Shown here in pieces: positions 45,114-53,455 of a DNA stretch of 64,000 nucleotides. The notes beneath the pieces are model-generated. The model had not been told where the DNA came from, did no database searches, and worked only from the letters and a program-made list of their open reading frames with translations. The position numbers were made by a program, and so were the translations under genes. The DNA is from GAS188 sp963794475 (lineage in GTDB: Bacteria > Pseudomonadota > Alphaproteobacteria > Rhizobiales > Beijerinckiaceae): NCBI GenBank assembly GCA_963794475.1, contig CAWCDW010000003.1:1-64000 (forward strand). Direction: 5' to 3'. Positions within the stretch are counted from its first letter, which is position 1. The number at the start of each line of letters is the position of its first letter.

Positions 45114-45934
45114 TTCGCTCTCCCGTTTCCCTTCGATCGGCGTTGATTGTGAAGTTGGGCCTGCGGCGCCGCGACGGCGTCGTTGGCGGGCACCCAGCGC
45201 TTGCCGTTTGCGCCCTCGGCGCGCACGAGATCCATGCGCAGCGCGTAGCGATCGGGGCGGTAGAGCGCGAAGAGATGCTCGATGCCCCGGCCCTTCTCGT
45301 CGAAAATGACCCGCGTAAGCGCGACGAGCGCCGAGCCGACTTCCACTTCGAGCGCCTGCGCCACATCCGGAGAGGCAAGCACGGCGCCGATCTCCTGCGT
45401 GGCGCGCGCCACCACGATCCCGGAGCGCTCGATCAGGGACAGGAGGGGGCGCGAAGCAAGCTCCTCCTCCGAATAGGTCATGCCGATGCGCGACGGCACA
45501 TGCGTCGTGAGATAGGACATCGGCTGTCGGTCGATCAGGCGCACGCGGATCGAATGCTGGACGCTCTCGCCGGCCGGCAAGTTGAGGGCGGTCGCGACAG
45601 GGGCGAGCGCGCGCCGGTAGCCGAAGGAAACGAGGCGCACCTGCGTCGTGCGGCCCATCGCCTCGATATTGGCGAGCATGTCGGAAAGGTCGGCGACGAC
45701 CGGGTTCGGCGTGTGGCGCATGCGCACGAAAGTGCCAGCGCCCCGGCGCCGCAGCACGAGCCCTTCGCGCTCGAGCTCGGCAAGCGCGCGCCGCACGGTG
45801 ATGCGCGATACGGCGTGCTCCGCGGCGAGCGCCTGCTCGGGCGGCAAAGGGGAACCCGCCGCCATCCCGCCGGTGATGCGATCCCGCAGCAGGAGATAGA
45901 CTTGCCGGGCTTTGGACGGCTCGATGCCTGCCAT
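45110..45934 (-). CDS. GntR family regulator with UTRA effector domain
   Basis: A 274-residue protein with an N-terminal winged helix (residues 8-75: QVYLLLRDRITGGMAAGSPLPPE then SRITVRRALAELEREG, the recognition helix) and a C-terminal UTRA domain (about 95-235; SIRVRLIDRQPMSYLTTHVPS and ALVALTRVIFDEKGRGIEH). HutC-subfamily regulators bind small carboxylates or sugars and repress nearby catabolic genes. Its stop overlaps the transporter binding-protein start, so it is autoregulated within the operon, and it is divergent from the leuC-like gene. It is the likely controller of the whole block from 33640 to 48101. Confidence 0.88.
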   Translation of the reverse strand: MAGIEPSKARQVYLLLRDRITGGMAAGSPLPPEQALAAEHAVSRITVRRALAELEREGLVLRRRGAGTFVRMRHTPNPVVADLSDMLANIEAMGRTTQVRLVSFGYRRALAPVATALNLPAGESVQHSIRVRLIDRQPMSYLTTHVPSRIGMTYSEEELASRPLLSLIERSGIVVARATQEIGAVLASPDVAQALEVEVGSALVALTRVIFDEKGRGIEHLFALYRPDRYALRMDLVRAEGANGKRWVPANDAVAAPQAQLHNQRRSKGNGRAK

Positions 45935-45986
45935 CGTCGCCTTGAAATTGTGGCTTGACGCCGCGCTTGAAGCTAGAACCTTTAGA

Positions 45987-46004
45987 TGTATACTCTATAA
46001 GACA
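45987..46004. promoter_or_regulatory. candidate GntR operator in divergent promoter region
   Basis: The 98-base space between gntR and leuC is AT-richer than its surroundings and holds the imperfect dyad TGTATACTCTATAAGACA, which has the outer TGT/ACA arms seen in HutC/FadR-type operators. The position between two divergent starts suits an operator serving both directions. The dyad has three mismatches, so this is a suggestion. Confidence 0.35.
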
Positions 46005-46032
46005 ACTTGCTTCGTCAAGATGGATCGGGGAG

Positions 46033-47446
46033 ATGCGCTCAGGGCCGCTGACCATCATCGACAAGCTGTGGGACAGCCACGTGGTCGTGACGCGTGAAGG
46101 CGGCGACTGCCTGCGTCTTCGTCGACCGGCATCTCTTGCATGAAGGCTCCTTCCACGCCTTCGAGCAGGTGCGAAAACGGGGCCGTGCGATCGCGCGGCC
46201 CGACCTCTCCTTCGCCATCGCCGACCATTACGTGCCGACGCGGGCGCGCGCCCAGCCGATCGCGAACCCCGAGATCGCGCGCATGGTCGATCTTTTGGCG
46301 CAAAACGCCGCCGCGCATGGCATCGTCCATATCGGGCTCGAGGATCCGCGCCAGGGCATCGTGCATGTCGCCATCCCCGAGCAAGGCCTGACCTTGCCCG
46401 GATTGACCATCGTGTGCGGCGACAGCCACACATCGACGCATGGCGCCTTCGGCGCCTATGCGTTCGGCATCGGGGCGTCCGAGGTCGCGCATGTGCTGAT
46501 GACCCAGGCGATCTGGCAAAAAAAGCCGAAGCGCATGCGCGTGCGCGTCGAGGGCGCGACGCTGCCGGGCATCGCGGCCAAGGACATCGCGCTCACCTTC
46601 ATCGCGCGCGTGGGCGCGGATGGCGCGCAAGGCCACGCGATCGAATATGCGGGCTCGGCGGTGCGCGCGCTCTCGATGGAAGGGCGCATGACGCTCTGCA
46701 ATCTCTCGATCGAGGCCGGAGCGCGCAACGGCCTCGTGGCGCCCGACGCGACGACTTACGCCTGGCTGAAGGGCCGCCCTTTCGCGCCGAAGGGCGAAAC
46801 CTTCGAGCGCGCGGTGGCGGATTGGGAGAAGCTCGCGAGCGACACGGATGCCGTATTCGATCGCGAGATCACGCTCGATGGCGGCGAGATCGTGCCGATC
46901 GTCACCTGGGGCACGAGCCCCGAGCATGCCTTGCCGATCGACGCCACCGTGCCCGACCCATCCACGCTCGCCGATCCGGCGCGCGCCGCCGCGATCGGCG
47001 ATGCCATCGCCTATATGGGCCTCACGCCGGGTACGAAGCTCAGCGCGATCGCGGTCGATCGGGTCTTCATCGGCTCTTGCACCAATGGCCGCATCGAGGA
47101 TCTGCGCGCCGCCGCTTGCGTGCTCGCGGGCCGGCGCGCCAAGGTGCCGGGCCTCGTCTCGCCGGGATCGAGCGCCGTCAAGCGCCAAGCCGAGGACGAG
47201 GGGCTTGACCGCATCTTCCGCGAGGCGGGGCTCGAATTCGCCGATTCCGGCTGCTCGATGTGCGTCGGCATCAATGGCGATCTCGTGCCGCCCGGCGAGC
47301 GCTGCGCCTCGACGACGAACCGCAACTTCAAGGGCCGACAAGGGCCAAGCGCGCGCACGCATTTGATGTCGCCCGCCATGGCGGCGGCCGCCGCGGTCGC
47401 CGGCCATCTCACCGATGCGCGCGAGCTGCTCAAAGGGAGAGTTTGA
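46033..47446 (+). CDS. aconitase-family hydratase large subunit (LeuC-like), frameshifted near 46115
   Basis: The start ATG 46033 follows GGGG and encodes SGPLTIIDKLWDSHVVVTREGGDCL; an extra base near 46115 shifts the frame, and the rest (FVDRHLLHEGSFHAF onward) runs in another frame from about 46094. The full protein would be about 470 residues. The iron-sulfur cysteines are present (FIGSCTNGRIEDL and SGCSMCVGINGD), as is the substrate-binding CGDSHTSTHGAFGAYAFGIG. In LeuC it isomerises isopropylmalate; paralogues hydrate maleate, dimethylmaleate or citraconate. Location next to a GntR regulator and a catabolic operon, and the deviant small subunit, make a catabolic hydratase more likely than leucine synthesis. 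Confidence 0.83.
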
Positions 47447-47468
47447 TGCCGCAGCGCGAGGGCCGCCG

Positions 47469-48101
47469 ATGACCCCCTTCACCACGCTTGAGGCCCTCGC
47501 CTGCCCGCTCCCGCTCGCCAATGTCGATACGGACCAACTCGTGCCGGCACGCTTCCTCAAGCGGCCGCGCGCGGAAGGCTATGGTGGCTTCCTGCTGCAT
47601 GATCTGCGCTTCGGCGCGGACGGCAAGGGAAGGAGCACGTTGCCGCTCGACGACCCGCGACACAAGGGCGCGGCCATCCTCGTGGCGAGGCGCAATTTCG
47701 GCGGCGGCTCCTCGCGCGAAGGCGCCGTCTATGCGCTTGCCGATTTCGGCATCCGCTGCGTCATCGCGCCGAGCTTCGGCGACATCTTCTCGTCGAATTG
47801 CGTGATGAACGGCCTTCTTCCCGCGCGCGTCGCAGAGGGTGACGTTGAAGCGCTCCTCGCGCATTTGCAGGCATTCCCGGGCAGCGCCATCAAGGTCGAT
47901 CTCGAGCCCCAGCGCATCACCTGCGGCGAAAGAGCTTATGGGTTCTCTATCGATTCCTTCCTGAAGACCAAGCTCCTCAACGGCTGGGACGACATCGATG
48001 TGACGACGAGCTTCACCGAAGAGATGAGGGCATTTCTGCTGCGCGATGCCTCGGCGCGCCCTTGGGCACGGCCGCGCCGGGCGGAGGATGGGAGGGTTTG
48101 A
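47469..48101 (+). CDS. aconitase-family hydratase small subunit (LeuD-like), variant signature
   Basis: A 210-residue LeuD-like small subunit starting at ATG 47469: LEALACPLPLANVDTDQLVPARFLK at the N-terminus is a LeuD signature. The active-site loop reads NFGGGSSREGAVYALADFGIR where LeuD has NFGCGSSREHAPWAL; the Cys and the His are both replaced by Gly. The Ser-Ser-Arg-Glu that binds substrate carboxylate is retained. This implies a different substrate from isopropylmalate. It follows leuC directly and completes the pair. It is 22 bases downstream of the leuC stop with no strong ribosome binding site between. Confidence 0.85.
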   Translation: MTPFTTLEALACPLPLANVDTDQLVPARFLKRPRAEGYGGFLLHDLRFGADGKGRSTLPLDDPRHKGAAILVARRNFGGGSSREGAVYALADFGIRCVIAPSFGDIFSSNCVMNGLLPARVAEGDVEALLAHLQAFPGSAIKVDLEPQRITCGERAYGFSIDSFLKTKLLNGWDDIDVTTSFTEEMRAFLLRDASARPWARPRRAEDGRV

Positions 48102-48135
48102 ATCGCAGGCGCCGCCCGCTCGCTGATCTTGCCGA

Positions 48136-48294
48136 TCAGGCCGCCTTTTTCCTGCCAGGTGCGCGGATCAGCGTCGCGAGCACGTCGAGCCGGTTTCCCT
48201 TCCGCGTGCCGCTCTTTGAGCCCCAAAGGCGCTCGACCTCTGCCAAGGCCTTCTCATAATCCGCCTCCGTTCGGATGGGTCTCAATTTATTCAT
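48136..48294 (-). pseudogene. truncated HigA-like antitoxin remnant
   Basis: ATG 48294 begins a frame reading LRPIRTEADYEKALAEVERLWG and NRLDVLATLI, which is the conserved N-terminal part of HigA-type antitoxins. Normal proteins continue for about 60 more residues with a helix-turn-helix; here the frame ends after RAPGRKKAA. The C-terminal DNA-binding part is missing, so it cannot act as an antitoxin regulator. No HigB toxin is recognised next to it. The remnant sits immediately after leuD, on the opposite strand. Confidence 0.6.
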
Positions 48295-48685
48295 GATCCG
48301 AAGGTGATGCGCTTCGTTGGAAAACACTTGTAGGTTTGCCTCTATGACGACAGAGAGACCCAATCAGGCTGGTTCATTTTGCAAGGCGCGCTAGCGTTTT
48401 CGGATAACGCTTGATAGCCCTTTTGATGAGGGCGGAGTGATCGACCTCTCTGCCCGTCGCGCGCGTACGCAGCACCTTGCTGTGTTTCGTTTTTGTGTTT
48501 GGCACCAACGCGTAACGAAGTCCGTTTCACCACGGACATGACCGCTCTCCCTCTGTATGCCGACGCGGAAGATGCGCTGTTCCATAGCCTTGGCAATAGC
48601 CTTGAGCATTCGGAGGAGGCTACTAACAATAGGTTCCCTTTAGGTCAAAGCCTATGATCTTTCACAGCAGGTTTTGAGCCCATCC
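48295..48685. other. no supported gene
   Basis: This lower-GC stretch should hold the toxin partner of the HigA remnant if one existed, but none is recognised. Short minus-strand frames occur, without a recognisable fold or a good start. It may be a remnant of a small mobile or toxin-antitoxin insertion. Confidence 0.35.
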
Positions 48686-49504
48686 TCAAGCCTTCGCCAA
48701 CCGCGGGTCGAGCCTGTCGCGAAGCGCATCTCCGAGGAGGTTTAAGCCGAAGGCGAGGAGGAGAATGGCCAAGCCCGCGAAGACCGCGCTCCAGGGCGAG
48801 AGCATGAGGAAGTTGCGCCCTTCGGCGAGCATGAGGCCAAGCGAAGGCGTGGGCGGCTGCGCGCCCAGCCCGAGGAAGGAAAGCGACGCTTCGACCAGGA
48901 TGGCGGAAGAGAGCAAAAGGCTCGTCTGCACCAGGATCACGGAGGCAAGGTTCGGCACTACATGGCGGACGAGGATCGCCAAGGGCAAAGCACCGATGGC
49001 GCGAGCGGCCTTCACATATTCGGCCTCGCAGATCACGAGCGCCGGCCCACGCAAAAGCCGTGCGAAGATGGGCGTGTAGATGATCGTGATGGCGATGGTG
49101 GAGCTCGTGGCGCGCGGACCGAGCATGGCGATGATGCCGATCGCGAGCAGCAACACGGGAAAGGCGAAGATCACATCCATGATCCGCATCGCGAGGCGCT
49201 CGAACCACCCCTGAAGAAAAGCGGCCGCGACACCGATCGCGCCGCCGACACCAAGCGCGAAGCCGACCGCGAGCCCGCAATCGACGAGTGTGGCCCGGGT
49301 GCCGAAGAGGATACGCGCCAAGACGTCGCGGCCGAGTTGATCGGTGCCGAGCCAATGCGCGGCGCTTGGCCCCTTGAGCCTGGCCGCGATGCTCTGAGCC
49401 AAGGGGTCGTAAGGGGCAATCCAGGGCGCGAAAAGCGCAACCGCAAGCGTGACCGCGACCAGGAGGATGGCCAAGGCGAGGACACGGTCATGGAAAAGCT
49501 TCAA
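48686..49504 (-). CDS. dipeptide-type ABC transporter permease (DppC-like)
   Basis: A 272-residue membrane protein with the N-terminal helix RVLALAILLVAVTLAVALFAPW, then a soluble loop (GPSAAHWLGTDQLGRDVLARILFG), which is the family signature, and five or six more helices with EYVKAARAIGALPLAILVRHVVPN as the EAA loop. It pairs with the DppB-like permease that starts upstream, with only four bases between. The gene is the last of the operon; no ATPase genes follow. Substrates of this family include dipeptides, oligopeptides, nickel and muropeptides. Confidence 0.88.
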   Translation of the reverse strand: MKLFHDRVLALAILLVAVTLAVALFAPWIAPYDPLAQSIAARLKGPSAAHWLGTDQLGRDVLARILFGTRATLVDCGLAVGFALGVGGAIGVAAAFLQGWFERLAMRIMDVIFAFPVLLLAIGIIAMLGPRATSSTIAITIIYTPIFARLLRGPALVICEAEYVKAARAIGALPLAILVRHVVPNLASVILVQTSLLLSSAILVEASLSFLGLGAQPPTPSLGLMLAEGRNFLMLSPWSAVFAGLAILLLAFGLNLLGDALRDRLDPRLAKA

Positions 49505-49508
49505 GCGC

Positions 49509-50459
49509 TCAGCGCCTCAGGCGCGGATCGATGAAGCCGTAGATCAGGTCGATCGCGAAATTCAACAGGACGAAGCCGATCGTGACCATGAGGATGGTCG
49601 CCTGCACCAGCGGGTAATTGCGTTCGGTAACGGCGCCGAGGATCAGGCGCCCGAGGCCCGGAATGGCGAAGACCTCTTCCACGACGATCGCGCCGCCGAG
49701 GAGATAGCCCGTGGTGATGCCGAGGTTGGTGACGAAAGGGATGAGCGCGTTGCGAAGCGCGTGCTTGTAAAGGATCACCCGCTCGGGCGCGCCCTTGGCG
49801 CGGGCGGTACGGATATAGTCCTGGCTGAGACTGTCCAGCATGGCGGAGCGGATGAGGCGCGAGAGGCTGGCGAGGATAGGCAACGCCAGCGCGAAGGCTG
49901 GCATGACCATGCGCGCGAGATTGCCGAGCGGATTCTCGGCGAAGGGCACATAGCCGAGCAAGGCAAAGCCGGGCAGGAGGCGTGAGGCGGCGAGGATGAG
50001 CACGATGCCGAGCCAAAAGGACGGGACGGTGAGACCGAGCACCGCGCCGATGCGCAGCACCATGTCGGCGCTTCGTCCTCGTCGGCTCGCCATGATGCAG
50101 CCGAGCGGCACCGCGGCGCCTGCGCCGATCACGAGCGCGAGGAAGGTGAGCTCGAGCGTCGGCCAGATATTGGCCAGGATCTCCTCGGCGACGGGACGTC
50201 CGGTCCAAAGCGAGGCGCCTAAGTCGCCGTGAAGCGCCGCGAAGGCCCAGCGCAGATATTGGACGAGGAAAGGCTCATCGAGGCCGATCCTTGCGCGCAG
50301 CTCGGAAAGCGCTTGTGGCGTTACTTCGCTGTTGGCGCCGAGCATGATGGCGACCGCGTCGCCGGGAACGAGGCGGATCATCAGGAAAACGATCACCGAT
50401 ACACCGGTGACGACCAGCACGAGGTCGATGAGCCGCGGCAGAAGTAGGCGCCTCAGCAT
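49509..50459 (-). CDS. dipeptide-type ABC transporter permease (DppB-like)
   Basis: A 316-residue protein beginning at ATG 50459 with LPRLIDLVLVVTGVSVIVFLMIRLVPGDA, the characteristic DppB start, and continuing with GLDEPFLVQYLRWAFAALHGDLG and the EAA loop DYIRTARAKGAPERVILYKHALRNA. Six hydrophobic segments are evident. The longer frame upstream of 50459 is not conserved. It precedes the DppC-like permease and follows the binding-protein gene after about 150 bases. Together with them it forms a peptide-importer core. Confidence 0.88.
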   Translation of the reverse strand: MLRRLLLPRLIDLVLVVTGVSVIVFLMIRLVPGDAVAIMLGANSEVTPQALSELRARIGLDEPFLVQYLRWAFAALHGDLGASLWTGRPVAEEILANIWPTLELTFLALVIGAGAAVPLGCIMASRRGRSADMVLRIGAVLGLTVPSFWLGIVLILAASRLLPGFALLGYVPFAENPLGNLARMVMPAFALALPILASLSRLIRSAMLDSLSQDYIRTARAKGAPERVILYKHALRNALIPFVTNLGITTGYLLGGAIVVEEVFAIPGLGRLILGAVTERNYPLVQATILMVTIGFVLLNFAIDLIYGFIDPRLRR

Positions 50460-50606
50460 CGAGGCGTTGCCTTGAGCAGGATAGGGTGCATCGAAGCCCG
50501 CATCGGCGCCGCAGCCTCCGCGCTCGAACTTCTGGCGCCCGCCGTCAACGGCTCGTCTTTGCGCCAAGCCGCGAGGCGCCGCCGGCATGGCGCATGGCGT
50601 CGCGGT

Positions 50607-52142
50607 TCAAGGTGAAAGCCAGGCATCACGAAGCGAGACAAGCGAGCGGTTCGCCATGATCTCATATCCCCTGAGCTCGGCGCGAGCGGCGCTGAACAAG
50701 GTGCCATAAGCGATCGCGGCGATCGGCCCCGAGCAGGCGAGCTTTATCTGCAAACGATCGTAGATCGCCTTGCGTTCAGCGGCGTCCGAGAGACGGCGCG
50801 CCTCGTCGAGATCGCGATCGACCGTCGCGTCTGCATATTTGAAGACATTGGTCGAGCCGCCCGTGTGAAACGTACGATAGAGGAACTCGTCGGGATCGGC
50901 TCCCCCGGCATTGGCGGAGGCAAAGAGGTCGAAATTGCCGTTTCGCCAATCCTGTACGAATTGGCCCGTCTCCTCATTCGCGAGCTCGACATCGATGCCG
51001 ACCTCGGCAAGCTCGGCCTGCACGACTTGCGCGATATCCTTGATGTCCTGACGCGAGGCAAGAACGCGCAGCACTAGCTTTGGGCCTTTCGCGAAGCCCG
51101 CCTCCCGCAAAAGCGCGCGCGCCTTTTGCGGATCATGGCGGTAGCAGGGAAAATCGGCGACCGGGCGCGCCCAGGGCTTGAGCACGGGAGAGAGGGGCCC
51201 CGCCGGCACGCCGGCGCCGAAAAGCGCCGCATCGATGATCGCCTGCCGGTCGAGCGCATAATTCACAGCTTCGCGCACGCGTGCATCATTGAAGGGCGCG
51301 CGCGTCGCGTTGAGCCCGATCACCGTGTCGGAAAGCTCGAGCGTTTGGGCGAGGTTGATGCCCGGCCTGCCCTTGAGCTCGAGCGCGGTCGCGGCATCGA
51401 GTTGCGGCAGCAAGGCGTATTGCCCGCTTTCGAGACCAAGCGCGCGGGTCGCGGATTCCGGAACGATGTTGAACTTCAAGCCGGCGAGCTTGGGCTTGCC
51501 GGCCTCGCGGTAATGCGGGTTGCGGGAAAGGAGGATGAAGCCGTTCGGCTGCCAGGCCTCAAATTTGAAGGGACCGGTCCCGATCGGCGTCTTCTGCAGC
51601 GCCTCCTTGTTCGATTCCATCACGTGCGGCACGATGGCGATGCCGGCAAGCGCGGCGAGAAGCGGCGCCGAAGGCTGCTTGAGCTTCAGCTCCACATCGA
51701 GCGGATCGACAGCATTGACCTCGCTTACGGCGATGAGGCGGCTCGCGAGCGGTGAGGCGATCTCCTTCGATTGGACGCGCATCAGGCTCGAGACCACATC
51801 CTGCGCCGTCATGGCCGAGCCATCGTGAAAGGTCACGCCCGACATGAGCTTGAACCGATAGCTCAAGCCGTCGGCGGAGACGGTCCAGCTTTCGGCAAGG
51901 CCGGGCGTCACCTGAAGCTCCTTGTCGATCGCGGTAAGGCCCTCGTAAATCGTGCCGCTCACAATCGCGACGCTGTTGAACGCGGTAACGATGTGCGGAT
52001 CGAGCCCGGCGGGCGATGAATTGATTGCGATCTGCAAGGGCGCGCCCGAATCCGCCTCGGCGAAGCCTTTTTCAGCCCGTCCCCAAGCGATCGTGAGCGT
52101 TGCGAGCGCGATGAGCCCGGCGCATCGCAGATTAACGGACAT
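50607..52142 (-). CDS. dipeptide-type ABC transporter substrate-binding protein (DppA-like)
   Basis: A 511-residue periplasmic binding protein with a signal peptide (LRCAGLIALATLTIAWG) and the family start LQIAINSSPAGLDPHIVTAF, followed by YEGLTAIDKELQVTPGLAESW and FKLMSGVTFHDGSAMTAQDVV. The C-terminal lobe is typical of SBP_bac_5. The gene is divergent from murQ with 48 bases between the starts. In alphaproteobacteria peptide-type binding proteins next to murQ are thought to import muropeptides or N-acetylmuramic acid derivatives, so that cargo is likely here. Confidence 0.87.
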   Translation of the reverse strand: MSVNLRCAGLIALATLTIAWGRAEKGFAEADSGAPLQIAINSSPAGLDPHIVTAFNSVAIVSGTIYEGLTAIDKELQVTPGLAESWTVSADGLSYRFKLMSGVTFHDGSAMTAQDVVSSLMRVQSKEIASPLASRLIAVSEVNAVDPLDVELKLKQPSAPLLAALAGIAIVPHVMESNKEALQKTPIGTGPFKFEAWQPNGFILLSRNPHYREAGKPKLAGLKFNIVPESATRALGLESGQYALLPQLDAATALELKGRPGINLAQTLELSDTVIGLNATRAPFNDARVREAVNYALDRQAIIDAALFGAGVPAGPLSPVLKPWARPVADFPCYRHDPQKARALLREAGFAKGPKLVLRVLASRQDIKDIAQVVQAELAEVGIDVELANEETGQFVQDWRNGNFDLFASANAGGADPDEFLYRTFHTGGSTNVFKYADATVDRDLDEARRLSDAAERKAIYDRLQIKLACSGPIAAIAYGTLFSAARAELRGYEIMANRSLVSLRDAWLSP

Positions 52143-52190
52143 CGGTTTCCTCTTCGGAGGCTAGCACCCCATATAGCAGATGGCGGCGCG

Positions 52191-53207
52191 GTGCTTAAAC
52201 TCGCGCCGGAGCGGTTTTTTCAACCGTCGGAGACGGTGGTGACCAGCGGAACCGAAGGCCTCAGCCGCCGCTTCGCCGGCCTCGACGAATGGCCGACGCT
52301 CGACGTGTTGAAGGCGCTCCATGAAGGGCAGCTCGCGGCGGTCGCGGCCGTCACCTCCGCCTTGCCGGCGCTCGCCGGCGCGGTCGAGGCAGCGGCGGCG
52401 CTTCTCGGGCGCGGCAAGGGGCGCCTCATCTATGCGGGCGCCGGGACTTCTGCTCGCATCTCGGTGCAGGACGCGGCGGAATTGCCGCCCACCTTCGGCT
52501 GGCCACAGGCGCGCATCGATTTCGCCGTCGCGGGAGGCCATGAAGTCTTATGGTGCGCGATCGAGGGCGCGGAGGATTCCGTCGAGGACGCGAGATCGCG
52601 CGTCCGGCATCTCGAGGTCGGAGAGCTCGACGTGATGATCGGCGTCGCGGCGAGCGGCACGACGCCCTACACGGTCGCGGCCCTCGCCGAAGGGAGGCGT
52701 CGCGGCGCGCTCACCGTCGCCATCGCCAACAACGCGGGCGCGCCGCTTCTCGCGGCGAGCGAGCATCCAATCCTCGTCGAGACCGGCGAGGAGGTGATTG
52801 GCGGCTCGACCCGGATGAAGGCCGGCACGGCGCAGAAGATCGTGCTCAACCTGTTCTCGACTGCCGTGATGGTGCGCCTTGGCCGCGTCTACAAGGGCAT
52901 GATGGTCGATTTTCGCGCCACCAACGCGAAGCTGCGACGGCGCAGCGAAACGATGGTGGCGAAGATCGCGAATTGCGACGCCGCGCGCGCCAGAGAGGCG
53001 CTCATCGAAGCCGAAGGCGAGGTGAAGCTCGCTGCCCTCGTCGCGCTCGGCATCTCACGGGACGAGGCGAAAGCGCGGCTCGCCCACCACGGCGGCAATT
53101 TGCGCCTCGCGCTTCGAGAGCGCCGGAAGGAGAAACCGGAGATCGTTAGCCGATTCACCTCTCCCGCAGGGAGAGGTCGGAACGCCGCGAAGCGGCGATC
53201 CGGGTGA
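52191..53207 (+). CDS. murQ: N-acetylmuramic acid 6-phosphate etherase
   Basis: A 338-residue SIS-domain protein. The key segments of MurQ are visible: GRLIYAGAGTSARISVQDAAE, in which the Glu of AAELPPTFG is the catalytic acid, then MIGVAASGTTPY and VGG-like TGEEVIGGSTRMKAGTAQK. MurQ removes lactate from MurNAc-6-phosphate to give GlcNAc-6-phosphate in cell-wall recycling. The start is a GTG at 52191. The last 20 or so residues are encoded by a repeat element, so the C-terminal tail is unusual. It is divergent from a peptide transporter. glmM lies 5 kb away, which also fits amino-sugar metabolism. Confidence 0.9.
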   Translation: MLKLAPERFFQPSETVVTSGTEGLSRRFAGLDEWPTLDVLKALHEGQLAAVAAVTSALPALAGAVEAAAALLGRGKGRLIYAGAGTSARISVQDAAELPPTFGWPQARIDFAVAGGHEVLWCAIEGAEDSVEDARSRVRHLEVGELDVMIGVAASGTTPYTVAALAEGRRRGALTVAIANNAGAPLLAASEHPILVETGEEVIGGSTRMKAGTAQKIVLNLFSTAVMVRLGRVYKGMMVDFRATNAKLRRRSETMVAKIANCDAARAREALIEAEGEVKLAALVALGISRDEAKARLAHHGGNLRLALRERRKEKPEIVSRFTSPAGRGRNAAKRRSG

Positions 53208-53423
53208 GGGAGGCAGCACCAGCTTGGAAAGGCGATCGCTGCCTCCCTTGCACCCGCTCCTCGCCTGCGAAAGGCGCCGATCGTTGTGCACCTCTCCCGG
53301 AGCGCCGCGAAGCGGCGATCCGGGTGAGGGAGGCAGCGCCAACTTGGAAAGGCGATCGCTGCCTCCCTTGCCCGCTCCTCGCCTGCGGTTCGGAGTTCGA
53401 CCTCTCCCTGCGGGAGAGGTGAG
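53157..53423. repeat. intergenic palindromic repeat element, two 120-base units
   Basis: Two near-identical units start at 53184 and 53304, with a period of 120 bases. Each contains GCCGCGAAGCGGC, then GGGAGGCAGC, a short loop and GCTGCCTCCC. The ends carry inverted CACCTCTCCCGCAGGGAGAGGT and GACCTCTCCCTGCGGGAGAGGT segments. It covers the 3' end of murQ and the gap to the convergent M20 gene, so it can act as a two-way terminator. It resembles REP/ERIC-type elements. Confidence 0.8.
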
Positions 53424-53455
53424 GCGCCTGCAGTAAAACGAGGAAATGCGCTTTC

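Noticed and set aside
46055..47560. Long minus-strand open frame opposite the LeuC-like gene
   Set aside because: Antisense shadow of a conserved aconitase-family gene.
46033..48101. Plain annotation as leucine biosynthesis leuCD
   Set aside because: Kept as LeuCD-like only, because of the catabolic neighbourhood, the GntR regulator and the altered LeuD loop; cannot be excluded without the rest of the genome.
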